From: Neelides folsomi
Lineage: Eukaryota; Arthropoda; Collembola; Neelipleona; Neelidae
Assembly (NCBI GenBank): GCA_034687125.1
Contig: JAQGBZ010000200.1
Location: forward strand, 51,559 to 115,558
DNA length: 64,000 nucleotides
Reading direction: 5' to 3'
Of this stretch, positions 15,618-30,600 are shown in pieces. Every line of letters begins with the position of its first letter. Position 1 is the stretch's first letter. The translations under genes were made by a program, and so were the position numbers. The notes under the pieces are model-generated. The model was not told where the DNA came from, searched no databases, and saw only the letters and a list, made by a program, of their open reading frames with translations.

Positions 15618-18600
15618 ATGTCTGAGAGGAAGTTTGCACGTGTACTCGGGAAGCCTGGAAGTGCGGCCCAAGTTAGAGAGAATGTCTCCAAAGCAGTGCG
15701 GACGAAAACAATTTACCAGGTGAGAAAAGCAATAATTACCAGAGTGGAATTAAAGAGATACTTTAATCTTATCTGAGGAGTTCTAATGAATGGACTCAGT
15801 TTACGAGATTTACATAGAGAAAGAGATGAGAAAGGAGCAATGGTTTAATTGTTATGATAGCTGATACTCACGACTCTCATTCTAGAGCTGTCAACACGCA
15901 AATGACATTTTATCAGTCAACAAAAGTTGAGCTTTTGTTGTGGATATTTTATCTTTTATTTAAATTTTGTTTACGTATTGAATCTTAACGCGTCAGTGAG
16001 CGAGCAGATTTCCTTACTCAATTCAATTCGAATGAATGAAACTGGAGCAGTTTTATAAAGAGTTACAGTTAAATATCATTTGAATTTATGCGAAATTATT
16101 CATAGATTCGCATAAATATGGATGCTTCAATAATCTTCTTAGAATATTAAAAAGGGTTGAGCTGTTATCATTAGAATTATCATTGCGATATTAACATTCA
16201 ATCCTCTTTAATTTTATGCGAAGAGGTTTTAATTTATAAATCCCAATATTGAATTGGAATATTACATATTTCTATTGCATTCGGAAATTAGTTCATGGGC
16301 TTTATAAATAATAATAATGATCTAATGATTAATTTTCATTGAATTAATTTGGCACAAATACACTACCCTTGAAGAAACTATTTATTTTATGAAGAATCAA
16401 ACCCCAAATAATATTTATGGGAATGCTAATAAACATAGCACACATTTTGTTATGAGCGAATCGGCGAAATCTTACTAGAAATAGGTTGCGAAATTGGCAT
16501 TTTAATATTCTACTGCATCGTTGGAACCTTTGTCCTTGCATTTAATTTCAATCTGAATAACATTTAAATTATTTTCTTCGAAAAAGAGTGAAAGCGTTAT
16601 TAATTTCTGAAATGGTAATTAAAGCTGATCATGGATTTCTGAATTCTAATTAGAAACGAGGTGTGAAACTCGTTAAAAGAACACAAAAAGCGTGAATGGA
16701 AATTAATTGATTTTGATGACAGGAGTAATGGGTGTAAAATAATTTCCTCATATTGCTGTTATATCGACTTTCTCAGTTTCCTCCTCGTTTCACACCCACA
16801 CGTCTCTCGCTCATCTCCACTCCTCTTCTTTTGACATCTTCAGTTATGAGGAGAAGATGAAGTTGTAGATTACATGGGAGCCGCGACATGAAAAGAAATC
16901 TTATCATTTTCCTTTGGCTGTCTCTCCATAATCATACATATAATCATCATTCATGAGTGAAACGACTATTCAAAATGTTTTGAAAATTAGGAAGAAAATT
17001 TTGCGGATCTCATCCACTAAATTACCGCAATTCCTTATAAACACCAACCACGCATACAATATAATATTTTGTTGTTCCGTGTTCCGATTCCGATTCAAAA
17101 TTCACTGCTAAATGAAATTTCAATGGATTGGCGATCCAAATTACCAAATGCAAGTCTAGAATAAGAATTATAAGAATATAAATGTTTCCATTTTAACTAT
17201 AAGGATCCCATAATCTATATTTCATCAATATAAAATATTATACAAATTAACCTTTTAAATGTTAACCTACTGACATTTTCCTCAATACCTATGCCAGGGA
17301 GTGGCCTTTTCAAACTGAAAATATTTATAGATTTTTATCTTTTAACTTCTCCAATAACTTCCAATCATGGTTGAGAAAAGAATCAAATTTCCATTTAAAT
17401 ATTAACCGCAAAATCATGTTGGTATTTGTAATCCCCTCCCATTATTTAGGATAAATGTGACTTAATTAGTATTCAGAGAGAGAACGATCGTAAAAATGTG
17501 TGTAGTTAGATGCTACTCGTGTGAGTTACAATATGTATGTGCATATTATATGCTTTCCACGAGGGCTCATTTGCTCATTAGAAATGGAAAGAGGGCAATT
17601 GGACATAAGAAAATATCATTTCATGATCCCAATAAGAGACTTCAAAATCCATCGATGATAATGGTCTTTAACAAGGAAACCAGATTTCCCATCCGACTCT
17701 CAAAAAATTCCCAGCTTGCTGATGCTTTCTCACCAATTTTGAGGGAAAGAACTTTTGATCTGCATATGAGAGAAGGTGCAGGAACCCAAAGGAGTGCCGC
17801 AGTGCTACTTCCTATCCATATCCAATAATCAACCTTCCACACCTGAACCAGCTGTGAGTTGCCGATTGCTCTTGTTCAATTTGGATTTCGTGTTTTCTGT
17901 TCAATTGGAGAGGGAGAAGGAGTCCATGGATTTGATAGCCTCTTCAAAAAAGAATCTTGATTGAATTGGACGCGAAGTAATATTTATGATGGCTAAATAG
18001 TAATGCAGTGGGAAAAAGAAAGGGAGGCTCTTTTGTCCCACAAGGGCTAATATTGTAATTATCTACACACGCGAATGAATGATATTGTGGTCAATCTCCT
18101 TCCGTATAGTGGAAGAGTCAGTTTTCTTCTCAATTCACAAGACCTGAACGTATTAATCTTTAACAACTTAGGTACAAAGTTATTATATGGTTTTGCATTT
18201 TGACTGTTTTCTTTTATAAAATTACTCATGTGATGGACTTTGATTTTTCCTCTCCCAAGCGAATTTACGATGTGAAACACTTGAAGAGCAAAAGTAATTT
18301 TCTAATCATTACTCCAAATGTTCCAATACAAGTTTCTCAGGGCATTTAAATGGAGCATTGAGGTAGTTGAATCACTCATTTTTGTCATTACCCTTCACAT
18401 TCACTTATTATTTATTGATCTTACGATCTTAACCTCTAATTTACTCTTATAATATCATTAACTTTTATCGCTTAACTCATTTAACAAATTTTCAGTTTCC
18501 TTCAATTTTTATGCCGCATTTAATGATTAATGATTATAAAGGAATTAATATGAAGCAAAAAGAGTTCAATTTCGATATTATATAAGCTCTAAATTGTTAA

Positions 18601-21600
18601 TTTCGAAGATCTCAGCTTCTCAGCTCAAATCTCATTTATTGTTGCTTCATGTAATTTCATACATATAAAGAATTGTAGGTATATCACTAGATATTTAATA
18701 AAGTAAATATTAGTAGTGGAATTGAATTTGAGATTTTCAAAGGCAAACAGATTGCCAATACGAAACCTTTGGCATTTAGATAGCAAGAACTCCTTGTTTA
18801 TTTTTCATCATGTTAATTAACGGATTGAATTCCTCAGAAGTATTTCCAATATCAATAATTTGAAATTTTTGAAGTATGTTGATGGAAGGCGTAGCCGAGA
18901 TGATTTCTCATTCAAATTTTAGTAAAGATTCTTTAGAATCTACATAATGGTCAGCTAAGCCCATCCCTTTCTCTAACAACACAACAAACACGGAGGCAGA
19001 TTCACTTGTTTTTCTCCTCATCATTTCAATCTCCCTTATGCAAATTGGAGAAGAGATCCTTTGTGAAAGTTGGTTTTTTTGCTGAGACTTTACAATGGTT
19101 GGAAGTGAACCTCCGACGCTTAAGGGATGGAATTGAAATGGAATAATTGGGATATTCAAGGTCTAATTCCTTTCTGTCTTGAAATTGAAAGAAGAATTCA
19201 TTTGGTTCATTAATCACTTAATGGCTCCGTGGTTCTTTCATTCATATTCAAATCAATGCTCATAATAAAATTCCCAATGAAATTGAAAGGAAGCATCAGC
19301 TTCGGATGCAGCTCAAGTATCCAGATATGACGATAGGAGTTTCCTCTCCCTGTACAAGTCATTCGAAATAAATATGACTTGATAGAGGCAGAGCTTGGAA
19401 GATGCCCAAAGTCATATGTTAAATGCTAGTTGGTGCATATATTTTAATAGCCTACTTAACATATAAATGATCAAAATCTTGCTGATCAAAAGAAAGCTCT
19501 TGTTCTTTCATCGAAGGCTATTGTAAGAGGTGAGCGGAAGATGAAGTGGAGTGATAAAATGTCAAGGGAATTCTAATTCATTCAATTTCAATTTCATGCA
19601 ATGTCGATGATTGAAATATTCAACACATTGAGTGATCTTGTAACGTAATAACTAAAGACGCCCTGTGCATACACTTGCTCCATTTTATGCAATTTATCAT
19701 TTTAAAATTGAATTTATCAATCATGGTGTATCTTTGCTTATAATAATAGAGTCAAGTATTATTTTATTCCATCTAGTACTCTACGTAATATATCTCATAT
19801 CTGGATATACCAATGTAAATTTGTCTGGCTTTAATCGCGATATAAAAATGGCAAGTCATGTGTTAAATATTCATGAATGCACGATTTTGTCCTTTTAAGT
19901 TAAAAATAAGGATTCTTCAAGTAGTAGTTTGTTGTGTCATATTGTTGACACCGTCATAATCCGCATTGATGTGAAAAAATGGTTAAGTAAATAAACGAGC
20001 TAATCGTGTTGCTATTTAGCCTTCATGACTTAATTCCTTTCATCATCTTGATAAAACGAGAAATTCTCTCAAATAAGGCTTGTAAGGAAACTGCCCTCAC
20101 TTAATTCGAACCTGCCTGGCGATGTGCTAAGACTACGAATCATGTAATAAATCTGGATTTTGTAGTATACATAATATTTTTTACAACGTTTGACTACACT
20201 TCTATTAGAATTGTAAAATGTTCAGTTATGGTTCGGAAAGTTCAATTAATCTCAACTATTTGTCATTGGGAAGAATAACCGTTAGGAGAAACTCGTTTAA
20301 ATCGCATTTATTTCGATTGCTTGTTCTGCATTAAAATTGTAAGTGTGCAAGTGTGCATCATTGATTTTGAAATTGATACACAAATAAATACTGTAGTTGG
20401 GTCGTTTGAAAGAAATGTCTTGTTGAAATGTCTAAGAAAATTAACAGAAGAGTTACGCTGATTGATATTTTCATCATGTTCCAATTAAACTAAAGCAGTT
20501 TGATTGGATCATGATTTTCATCTTTGAATTTCTTAATTCAATTCTTAACTTTGACCCTGTGAATAGAATTTGTGCCTGATACTTGGCAGATCCAACCTGC
20601 TATATCCTTAATAGTAATCTTGGTATGCAATTGATAATATTTTATTTTCTCTGCAAGAATTTCTCTTTAATTTCCTTTATAATTCTACATGCATGTACAT
20701 AATCTGTAGGACCAATGTCGGTCGTATTTAACAATTTCCCTTTTCACGAATAGCTAATAAATAAATGAGTGTAATAAATATTACTAGCTATAGGTAAGAT
20801 ACTCATGAAAGTTGATACGATGTATTCCTGAATGAATACAAGGTAATTCTGTGTACTGCCTTAAGGTTCGATTGGAATTAAATGGAATCAAATATGCGAA
20901 AGACACTGATACGGCTATATTAGATCAACTTTGAATCAAGTCGAATTCCGCTCGCTTTAATAAATAAACGCAAGTGATATTTAACAAGGGATAGATATTC
21001 CGGTCGGCTCGTTTGCATGTGAGTCAAATAAATTGAACAACAATTGACATCCTTTCTTCATAAATTATTTTACAGTTTCAGCCCTTATAAAATGAACATG
21101 GCATGTGTGAAAAATGTACAAAAAACTTGGAGCACCATTTTCTTTTGCTTTCTCATTTGAAGAAATTCAAAATTAACAACCTTGTCGCTCGTAAGGAAAG
21201 TATTCTGATAAATGAAGAGAGAGCTCAAGAAGAATTTAATAGATTCATAATATTGATAAACCTGTTTATGGTGTGTGAATTCTTATTTAAACATCATAAA
21301 ATAATTTTGGCCTACGCCACCCACACGGACATTCTAAACCCGATCATTATACTACGTCCATTTAATAAAATGATCTGATAACATTTTCACGCAAACTTGC
21401 TTTATTTTCTTTTTTGGACCTTTGCGTTTGTCAGTCGAGAAAATGTGTAGGCTTCATACTTTAAAGCTGTCAAAGTTCTTCTGTGATTCTGTGAAGATCA
21501 AAGTCGTGTTAGAAATGGCACATCAACATGCACAAAATTATCCGGCCTCTTCTGCGTGTCATGACTTGGGTGCTAAAGGATGGATGGATGAATTTTAATA

Positions 21601-24600
21601 TACATGTCAAAAAGTGAAACCGTCACTCATCAATCTCAACACTTTGCTTTTTATTAGCAACTCACTTCGTTTACTTTACCATCACGAAGTTATAATATTA
21701 TTAAAGGATGCGAAACAAAGACTCCTTTTATGCACTCACGAAGTAAAGTAGTCTTTACTTGGGAATGCCAGCCGATGATTTAAATCCCAAGCAAATAAAT
21801 TAAAACTCTAAAGATTTATTGATAATTTTTTTGAATTGTTTTCACTAGATTATCCTTTAAAACTAAAGATGACTAAATAAATGGCCTAAGTACTTAGGTT
21901 GTATACTTACCTTCATCAGATTTCAGCTTATCAATCAAGGGATGGGAATTACTACGTAAAAGCATTAAGAGCTGAATACCCCAAGTTGGTACGAGTCTTG
22001 GCAAAAGATAAATAAATACTTGACTCAGAAGTTGATTTTCATGGTCAAGTGAAGAATAAAGGGACTCATTCATGAACTCATGCCTTTTCTTAATCTTTAA
22101 TAATGCACGGTTGTCAATGTCAGATAGCAATTTGGAACACTAATCTGCTCAAACCTGAGAGATGAGTTAAGGCGTCGGGTTATCGAGGATCCTCTGAATG
22201 GCAATTACCTAAGATATGCACATCTGGCTCTTGAGGAATTTTGAATCTCTCTGCACCACTGGATTTGGACAATGAAAATATATTAAATTTGTCGACTAGC
22301 TTTTTTTATTCAAATTCCGAGATTAAAAGGCTGCGTCTTAAAAGTTCTTTTAACTTTGATTTACAGCCTAAAGACCTCATTTAGTTATCATAAAATTCCC
22401 GTCGGTTCTTCCTTTTATTTGGCGTTTATAGCGAATAGATTGTTCACTTGTGCTTTGGAGCATGTAAAAATGGACCTTACCATTAGTTCAATAAATGTAT
22501 GTATAATATACACAATCCTTCAGTTTAGTAAAGATTCTAAAATTTTTAAACAACCGGCTTGTTTACAAATTGCATACTAACATAATATAATAGAAATTGT
22601 TTATTTTTTATAGTGAATAAAAGTATCTTGAGAATGACGCAAAAATTATTCTTATACCAAACAAAGAGTACCCAAATAAAATAATAATACAAGTACTCAT
22701 TACATTTAATATAAAGTTTTATTGTCTGAAGAAGAATCATCGTAGTTGAATGTCGCAAGTGCTGAGGGCTGCCATATAGTCAATTCATTGAGTTTGGAAG
22801 GGAGTCTCCTCCGCTGTTCCATATCATGATGAAAATGATGAAGATCATATAAATTCCCCCCATCATCATATCATTATTTAATCAATCTTTCTCTTTCTCT
22901 TCACTCCTCTGTGACTTCAAAGCGGGATGGGTTATTATGACTAGACGTGAACTGTGGAGGGACTCGGTGTCGGCGACGCTTAGAAGTGTCATTGCTCTTC
23001 TCAACTTATTAATCTCCTCCGCCTTCCCTCGCAGTATGGAGTCCTTTCAAATGGATTGAATCTCTTCACTTAAATATAAAGAGTTAAAAATCAACCTGAT
23101 AACTTCACTTCATTACTCCTCATATGTTACTTATATTGGGAACTTTCTTCAACTTTGTCTCTTTCAACTTGATGGATGCTATGGAGAATGAAAGATCTCT
23201 CTCTATCGAAAAAGGCACGGCAATTGTTCTTTGGCAAACAGGTGTTGTTCAAGGGTTCAACATGCTTTTGTGCTACTATTTCTTGTTTACCTTTAAAGAT
23301 TGAAGGCATTGATTGTTTCTTCATAAACAATATGAGGGGCGATAATTCATAAATAAATCTAGGCTATCGTGACTATTGATGTTAAAACAGGAGCCTTGTG
23401 GTTATTATTCATGTGTCCAGTAATAAGAGCTGTGAGGATTCGCTAGCAGAATAAACTCGTATGAGGATGAGAAGCAATGAAGATATGAATTACACGGAAC
23501 GTTAAATATTCGACCTTTGTGAACTTACGACTATTGGATTTTCATTGTTGAATCTTTGAATGACACAAATACGAAACAAGTTTTTATGTATTAATAAAAT
23601 TGTACTTAAATGTATCCGTATCCCATCAATCTTGAGATGATAAATTTAATGCTTAAAATTTTAAGTAGATAAATGTTAACTACTAAAGTGAATGCCAAAT
23701 TGGATTATCCAATTTAAAAACTATTTGTTTAATCTTGGGATTTTATAAGAAGCTTACGGAAGGCTAATTTAACTAATGTTAATGTTTTATTGGAATGTAA
23801 GAGTTGAAAGGAAGTCAACGAGAATTGTTTATTTCCTATTTGACCAATTTAGTTCCTGTTGATAAAAGAAAGTCATGATTTGGGGAGGAAAAACAATGAT
23901 GTGTCAAAACATGAGTGAGCATATTAAAAAAATTTGAGGTTGTTTGGTAGTTTGACAAGAAAAATCCGTCGTTTTCTCACGGACGCACCAAAGTTGTCAG
24001 TATGAAATTTTAAACAATTCTGCGTTCCTGATGAGTCTATGAAATAATGCGTATATGGAAGTAGTTTCAAATTGGCATTCCTAATCTCACATTATATCCA
24101 ATAAGAATTTGAAACGAACTCTGAAATCTTGTCACGGATTTCCCAAATCCTGATTCCCTGCCAAGGTAGGGAGCGATTCGAGTAGGGCATTGAAGTCCCA
24201 TTACACGATCATTTTATTCCATGTATCAGGAGAACCTAACGATTAAGGAAGAGTTATGACCTATTCACGACGGAGGGCTTCCCTCACAAATTTATTGTGC
24301 AAATACTTTATGTTAATCTCACCATGGGTGATAATTGAAGAAAGATGAGGTTTGGAAACGTGAATTCGTAGCCTTTCATTCCGCCACTTGAACTCCGAAT
24401 GTAGGAGAAACCCATTTCCAATATCTATAATTTTATCATTTGAGGCTCAAAGGAGGGCGAATGTGGTGAACTCAGATTTGAAATCTTTAAACATTTTGCA
24501 ATTCCTCAATACCAAATACATTCGTCTTTCCATTTATGAATCGGAATTGTTTGGGAACATGCGAGCGGTTTGTTAAGCTTTTCCTAAATTCAGCTTAGGC

Positions 24601-27600
24601 GATTCAATCTCTGGGAACAAAAACACTTTATTTGGTGTATTTCCAGTAGAATGACAAAGTGAAGTTGAAATCCTTGCGTTCTAAATATGAAAATTCTTTC
24701 TATTTCGCAGTCAGGGCGCGATCAAATCTTTGTTCTTTTCTTTATTAAGATTGTGCAGTCTCTTTATTTATGTTTTTAATTTCATTCCCTCGAACCGAAA
24801 GAGATTTGAAAGACCCCATTTAAGAACATGTGGGATGTGAATTTGATTCATACTTATTAGTACATGAATTATGTGAAGAATCTTTTATAATGAATCAATG
24901 TTGACTACACAATTGTGAACATACAAAAGAAATTGCAATTTTGAACGCTCTCTTTCCATACTCATTTCATTTCCTATCAAGTACGTGCATCTTTTGAGAG
25001 CAAAAATTATTGGAGATAATCCATTTAACTACTTCTGTGCGTAACTTATTTTTGAATACTTTCATATTAAACTTGTGGAGCTTTTAAGTCTTCATTTCCC
25101 CCACATTTTCCATCGGAATAAATATTGAAGACGAAACATTGAAATTTGAATTTATTTTTATTTTTATTTTTAATACAAAGATAAAAATACATTGTTTTTG
25201 TTCATCAAACCTTTGAATCGTGAAGAGAATGGAGGAATTGAAGCCGTGTCATTCACTGTTTGTTGGTTTTCTGTTTCGAATCATCTGGATCCCATTTGTA
25301 ATCTGAGAAACCAACGTCTGCTCTTAAATTCCAAAAATTAGCTCTTCATCTTAAACCCGTGTTTTTATATTTTGCAATGTTTGCGGTGGAGGAATGAAAT
25401 GTTTTTACAGCATTGCATCTTTCATTTCAGTCAATCATGAGGGTTTATGATATCAACATTGTACACAAAGCTATTTCTTTTAGCTCAAATCTTAAAAAGT
25501 CAAAGAGTATTCAGGATATGATCGTCTCATTCATTCATTTGGATTATTCATGGTGCGGTTAAATGAAGAATTCAGTGAATTGTAAACTTTGTCAATTTGA
25601 TTTGGTTTCTTCTTTTGTCTACATTCTTTCCCTTTCCGAAGAGCATTACAAACAGCATTGCAAAATAGGAATTCTTTGGGTGGGTGGAGAAATGGGATAA
25701 AATTATAAAATCGTTGAGATATTGCACGCGAAATGAGAATATGGCTAAGGTTGCGTTTACTTGTGCAAAATGACAATATAAATACATCTTGAGCTTGTAA
25801 ATGTCTTTGTATACCAAATTTGCCAACATCAAATAGAGAATGATGCGTGCGCCTGAATGTGAGAAATAAAGAAATCACGGTGTCAACGAGTTTCTTCTAT
25901 TAAACTCCCTTATTATCCTTTATCCTTAACTTTATTAACCAAGAGACCATCATCTCCTTTTATAGGGAGCAAATTTGGCATTTGCTTACAAAGGTCTTTT
26001 ATTTGCAATAGGTCCATTTTTTCTTCTTGCGCGCTCTCACTAAATATGTAAACTAATTGTTTAAGCTCATAAGTACAACGCTGAAAATTACAGGATTGAT
26101 GAGATTCAATTTGAAAATGAGCCAATTAAATCTAGCCAACTTTAATCTAGCCAACTTTAAAAGTTAAATGTATTAGTTAGTAAAGCTATTGAAAAGTTTT
26201 CCTGGGCTGACCGTTCTAGAAATCAATTGATAGTTTTTTCAACTTTTACGGATTATCCCAATTTTGGCATTCAAATTGGATGTTTGGAGTAAACAGGGTG
26301 GATGTAGAAATCTTGTAAACAGGATTTTGTTTGTTCCTTCCACAATTTCAATTTAGTTGATGGAAATGGCCGAATTTGTATTCTTTAACATTCTTAACCA
26401 TTCTCATAATCTTAAAGTTCACTTTGCGTGAGTTCCTGATCTCCCTTAAATCACGATGAGATTATAACTTGAAAGCATATTTATTACGCCATGATGGAAC
26501 CTTTCAACCTTAATACACATTCTTTAAAAAATTCAAATTCCTTAGAAGAGCTTGTAATAAGAGTCTTTTTTATAATTTGAGTTTACAGGAACATTATTAT
26601 CTCTCCCTCAATATGAGATTTGATGGTTTAAACTCTTTTTTATGGTCCGGTGAAGTAGGATCATTTAAATATTTTTTGGTGGAACTCCTTTAAAACTTAC
26701 TGTACATATCGTATTTTTGCGTAATAATGCGAGCATGAATATCATGTCACGAATGGGTTTACATTCATCTCATCGTCAGCATCACCATACTTTTGATCGT
26801 TAAATCCTTTGAACACTTTTACATGCTTATTATTTTGCCGTTCAAATCCATTAACCGAGCTATGAGATTAAGGTGAAGTTGACCTTTTGTGTTTTCATAA
26901 AGTAATCAAATTCTCGAATCTCATTTCGCTGCTCCTACTTTTATAAGGAGATAATGAGGGCTTCATTATCGCATTTGGTTCTTGGGCTATGTGGAGCTCG
27001 GTAATTTAAGGGTAATAAAATCCGTCCCCTCCTTCAAACAAACAACTCGATGTTATTAGGGATGGGGAAAAGTGTTTTAATTAAGGAATCAAGAGAGGAA
27101 TATCGGTAAAAGTTTATTGAAGCTTACCAATCGGAATTTTGAAATCAGTCTCTCAATTTTGGATCTAATGAACCATTGAACGATTACAATTTCCTTTCTA
27201 ATTACACCTGAGCTTAATTCCCATAATTCACCCTTGTCACTCATATGGGTATTGAAGTATTGAATGATGTCTATTATATTTGAATGCTAATTCGGCCGAT
27301 GGGAAAAGGACATTCGGAACGTTATTAGATTGGAAAAGGCCAGGAGGGAAAAGTGAATGACAGTGTAGGTGTATTGTGATGCTCATATTATTATTAATAA
27401 CAAGAATGATATGATGAAGTTGATTATATGAGGGCTGATAAGAATATTTATTCTTTACTAATTTCCTCGGGTGGTTGGGTTTATTGTCAATTGATAATAA
27501 ATATAATAATGCATCTTGGCTTTCTTTGAATGAATGGGGCATTTAAGGTTTCATGAGAAATGAGATGAATGAATGAGGGAGTTTCTTTTTAATGAAGAGT

Positions 27601-30600
27601 TGTAGAAGAGATAAAGTTTGAGAAACAGTGTTGTTGAGAGTACATACACTCTAATGGACATTTCAAAAACATCTCGAAGGGCTTGTTTGTACCACAAGTC
27701 TGCATATATGTATAGGTACATAAGGTGTATGGGAAGGTGTATGGGATTGAATGGTAGAGAATGTGTAACTGTAGGGGAATCCTAAAGGTAGATAATAGCA
27801 AGACGATTGAGAGTGAGAGAAGGAGCCGATCGACCCATAACCTCCAGCTAGGATTAAAGACTCTCCTCTATCTCTTCCAAGTGAAGAGCCAAGAAGTCCT
27901 GCAGTGTGGAAAGAGGCTTCAAAGGAGTGAGTTCTCTCTCTCGAGAGGCACCAAACCACCTTAGCTCACATCCTCTTCTTAAACCTTGTTGTTAGACTTG
28001 AAACCCACATTTGACAAGAAGTTCTCCCCACGGTCACTCAACGACTCGCACTTCCTTTTCAAGACCCGACTTTTCCCCCTTGTTCGAGAACATTTTATAT
28101 AACAGTCATTTACACAAAAGTGCTACCTTTTATACACCTGAGCCTGAGACCGCAAGTCACTTCTAATACCCCAGTTCCGTTCTCATCACCATGCACCAGC
28201 CAGTTTCATTTATTCCCTTTTACAATCCACATTTCCTTTCCTCTGTTTTATATCTTAAATGATTTTTGAAGACTTCTAACCTGGTGATCAGTTATATTTA
28301 AAAATGAGAGTCATTTAAAATACGGCAGCTGTCAAGATTGTTTCTATTTCTTAAATGAAATATCGACTGTGACATGGAAGAAATATTCATTTGTCCTCTA
28401 AGCGACTTGCTGGTAATTCGGTTCGACCAACCAACCGGACCCAATTGATGATTCATTCATTGTGGAGAGTTTGAGATTCGTTAGAGATCCTTGTAAGGAT
28501 TAATTAGAAATGCCTTTTGTGACAGTTGTGTCTCTGGGAGCTACAGCTGCGAGTGACATCATTACGTCAACTATCAGAGTTGGTGGCGGATATTCGAATT
28601 CAAAACTCGACTCGACCTCAACGCTCACTCGAATTAGACCAATGTGTGAAAATGAGATATTTGAGGATTATCCATTTAAGAATTCTAAAGGTAGTCGGAA
28701 GAATGAGTCCAATAATGGACCTCCTGTTAAAGGGATTTCTGGGACGAAGAGGAAAAGTGTGAGTTTTGCCGATTTGAGTTTGGTTGGAGTTGGAGTGAAA
28801 TTGTCAATTCCGCCAGCTCCTTCGGAGTCAGGTTACAGTTCTAGTTCATCTGGGTCCAGCGTTTGTAGTGGACAAGAGACTAAACAAGTTGGGTTTAAAA
28901 ACTTGGAAAGTGTGTGTGAGAACGGGGCACCTCAGGGGAAGACCAATTTGTGGAAAGCTTGGATTCGAAACAAATTGAACCTTAATAAGAATGGAAAGTA
29001 CTCATTTGAAGGGAATCTCGGCCCCTTGGCTCATTTCAACACTAAAGGGGTAATTTACTTTATAAGACTTCCAGTTTTCAACTTTCATGACGGCGATAGG
29101 ATACAAAATTCCAATTGTTTTTTTCCTCATTTTCCTTTTAATGATTAATGGTGTGAGGAGATGTATATGTGTGTGTGTGTGTATGTGTGTGTGTGTGTGT
29201 GAAAAATCCTTTTTGCATTTTGCTCTTGGGATGAAGTTTAATGGCGCAGAGCAGATATGTTTATTTTATCTGCATTTGTGATCGAAGTTCAGGGAAACTT
29301 TATTCCTCATGGCGAGATCAATTTTACAAGGAAATCATGAAGGAGCCAATGAGATGGAAAATGCATAATGTGTGCAGCTTTCATATGGTTCTCATTGAAG
29401 AGGACTTGAAGTTGTTTGGAATCTTAATTGGGCGGTGGGTTGTGTTACTTTCACTCACCTTTTGCCTCCCCTATTTTGCATCACTTGACTCTCTTTCCGA
29501 CTCATGGACCAAACAATAAAAGGAAGGTCAGATATAAATACTCTGGGAGGTGCAGAGGAAATCTTGATAAGACGTGTCAATTGTGTTCAAATGAATTTAG
29601 CATAAAATGTGTCAATTTTATTAGTAAGCTTAACACAATTGGCTATTTACTGCTATGTGTTTGTGAACAGATTAGTTACAATGAGAAACATTTTTAGACC
29701 GGTGTAAAGAATATTAGGCATAATTGAAGATAATGCATAAATTAGCAAACAATTCAGAATAAGATTTAATTTCGGAAACACCCTCTATTCTTTTACGTTT
29801 ATTATAATTTGTTGATAATTGAAGTTCTTCCTGGATTAGAGTTAATGTGGATGTATCCGCATGCCACATATTATAATTTTTATAAAAGTTTATTTACGAT
29901 TTAATGATTTTTTTAATATGATTGTCAATTTTGTTGAATATGAAACTTTAAAATGAACAAGTGGAGTTGAACAAGGAGGAAAATTAGTTAAAGATCGGAA
30001 GAAGAGCCGAATAAAGATAAATCAAACTTGACAAAAATGAATTTTATGCCTTTAACAATGTTTGTGTTTATGTCCGAAGCAAGTATTCAGCTTTTGAAAT
30101 AGTAAATATGTTTAAAGAATACATCATCATAAATAACATGGTTGTATTTATAATGATATTCTAAGAAGTTTTTAATCCTTTGAGAATGCGAATGTGAGCT
30201 CATTTTAGCATTTATACAATTATGCACGACCGAATGACTTAAACGAGGAAATTCGCACAAACTTACTTATAATGCATAATGTACTGAAACTTCTTATACC
30301 GAATAAAAATGTCGAGTGTTGAGTTATTATCAAAGAATTGCCATCATGAAATAGCAGATTTAATGACGTTTCACCGTAAACTTTCCCTCGAAAGGGGTGA
30401 TGTTGTCACAAAAGGAATCATCTTCAACAGACTGCGCAAATAATTAAAAGCAAACCCCCATGAAGCAGTTCATATGTAAGTAGTTGAATTAAAGACATGT
30501 ATGAACTAAATGTCTTTTCAGACTGCATGTGCGAACTAACAATATTTCGAATAATTCGAACATACCTATTGTGTATTGTGTATTTATACATTCAGTTAAT

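Noticed and set aside
17496-17828. 110-codon open frame in the DOCK first intron
   Set aside because: It begins with cysteine/tyrosine-rich low-complexity residues and has no family motif or splice context. The opposite strand is open too.
20090-20115. Possible tRNA B box (GGTTCGAATTA on the minus strand)
   Set aside because: No matching A box, acceptor stem or cloverleaf could be built around it. No tRNA or rRNA gene was seen anywhere in the window.
21640-21760. Short inverted match (ACTTCGTTTACTTTAC / CACGAAGTAAAGTAG)
   Set aside because: The complementary stretch is only about ten bases with mismatches, well within chance for this composition, unlike the three clear foldbacks.
25531-26125. 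Minus-strand open frames in the DOCK intron
   Set aside because: Several overlapping frames of similar length, no conserved motifs and ordinary intronic composition.
27589-27964. Overlapping frames of 67-98 codons on both strands
   Set aside because: No frame shows coding bias or family similarity, and they are mutually exclusive shadows.
28510-29148. Reading the 28.5-kb frame as a complete 212-aa protein
   Set aside because: Codon quality drops sharply after the GTAATT donor at 29050 into intron-like sequence, so it is better read as an exon ending at 29049.
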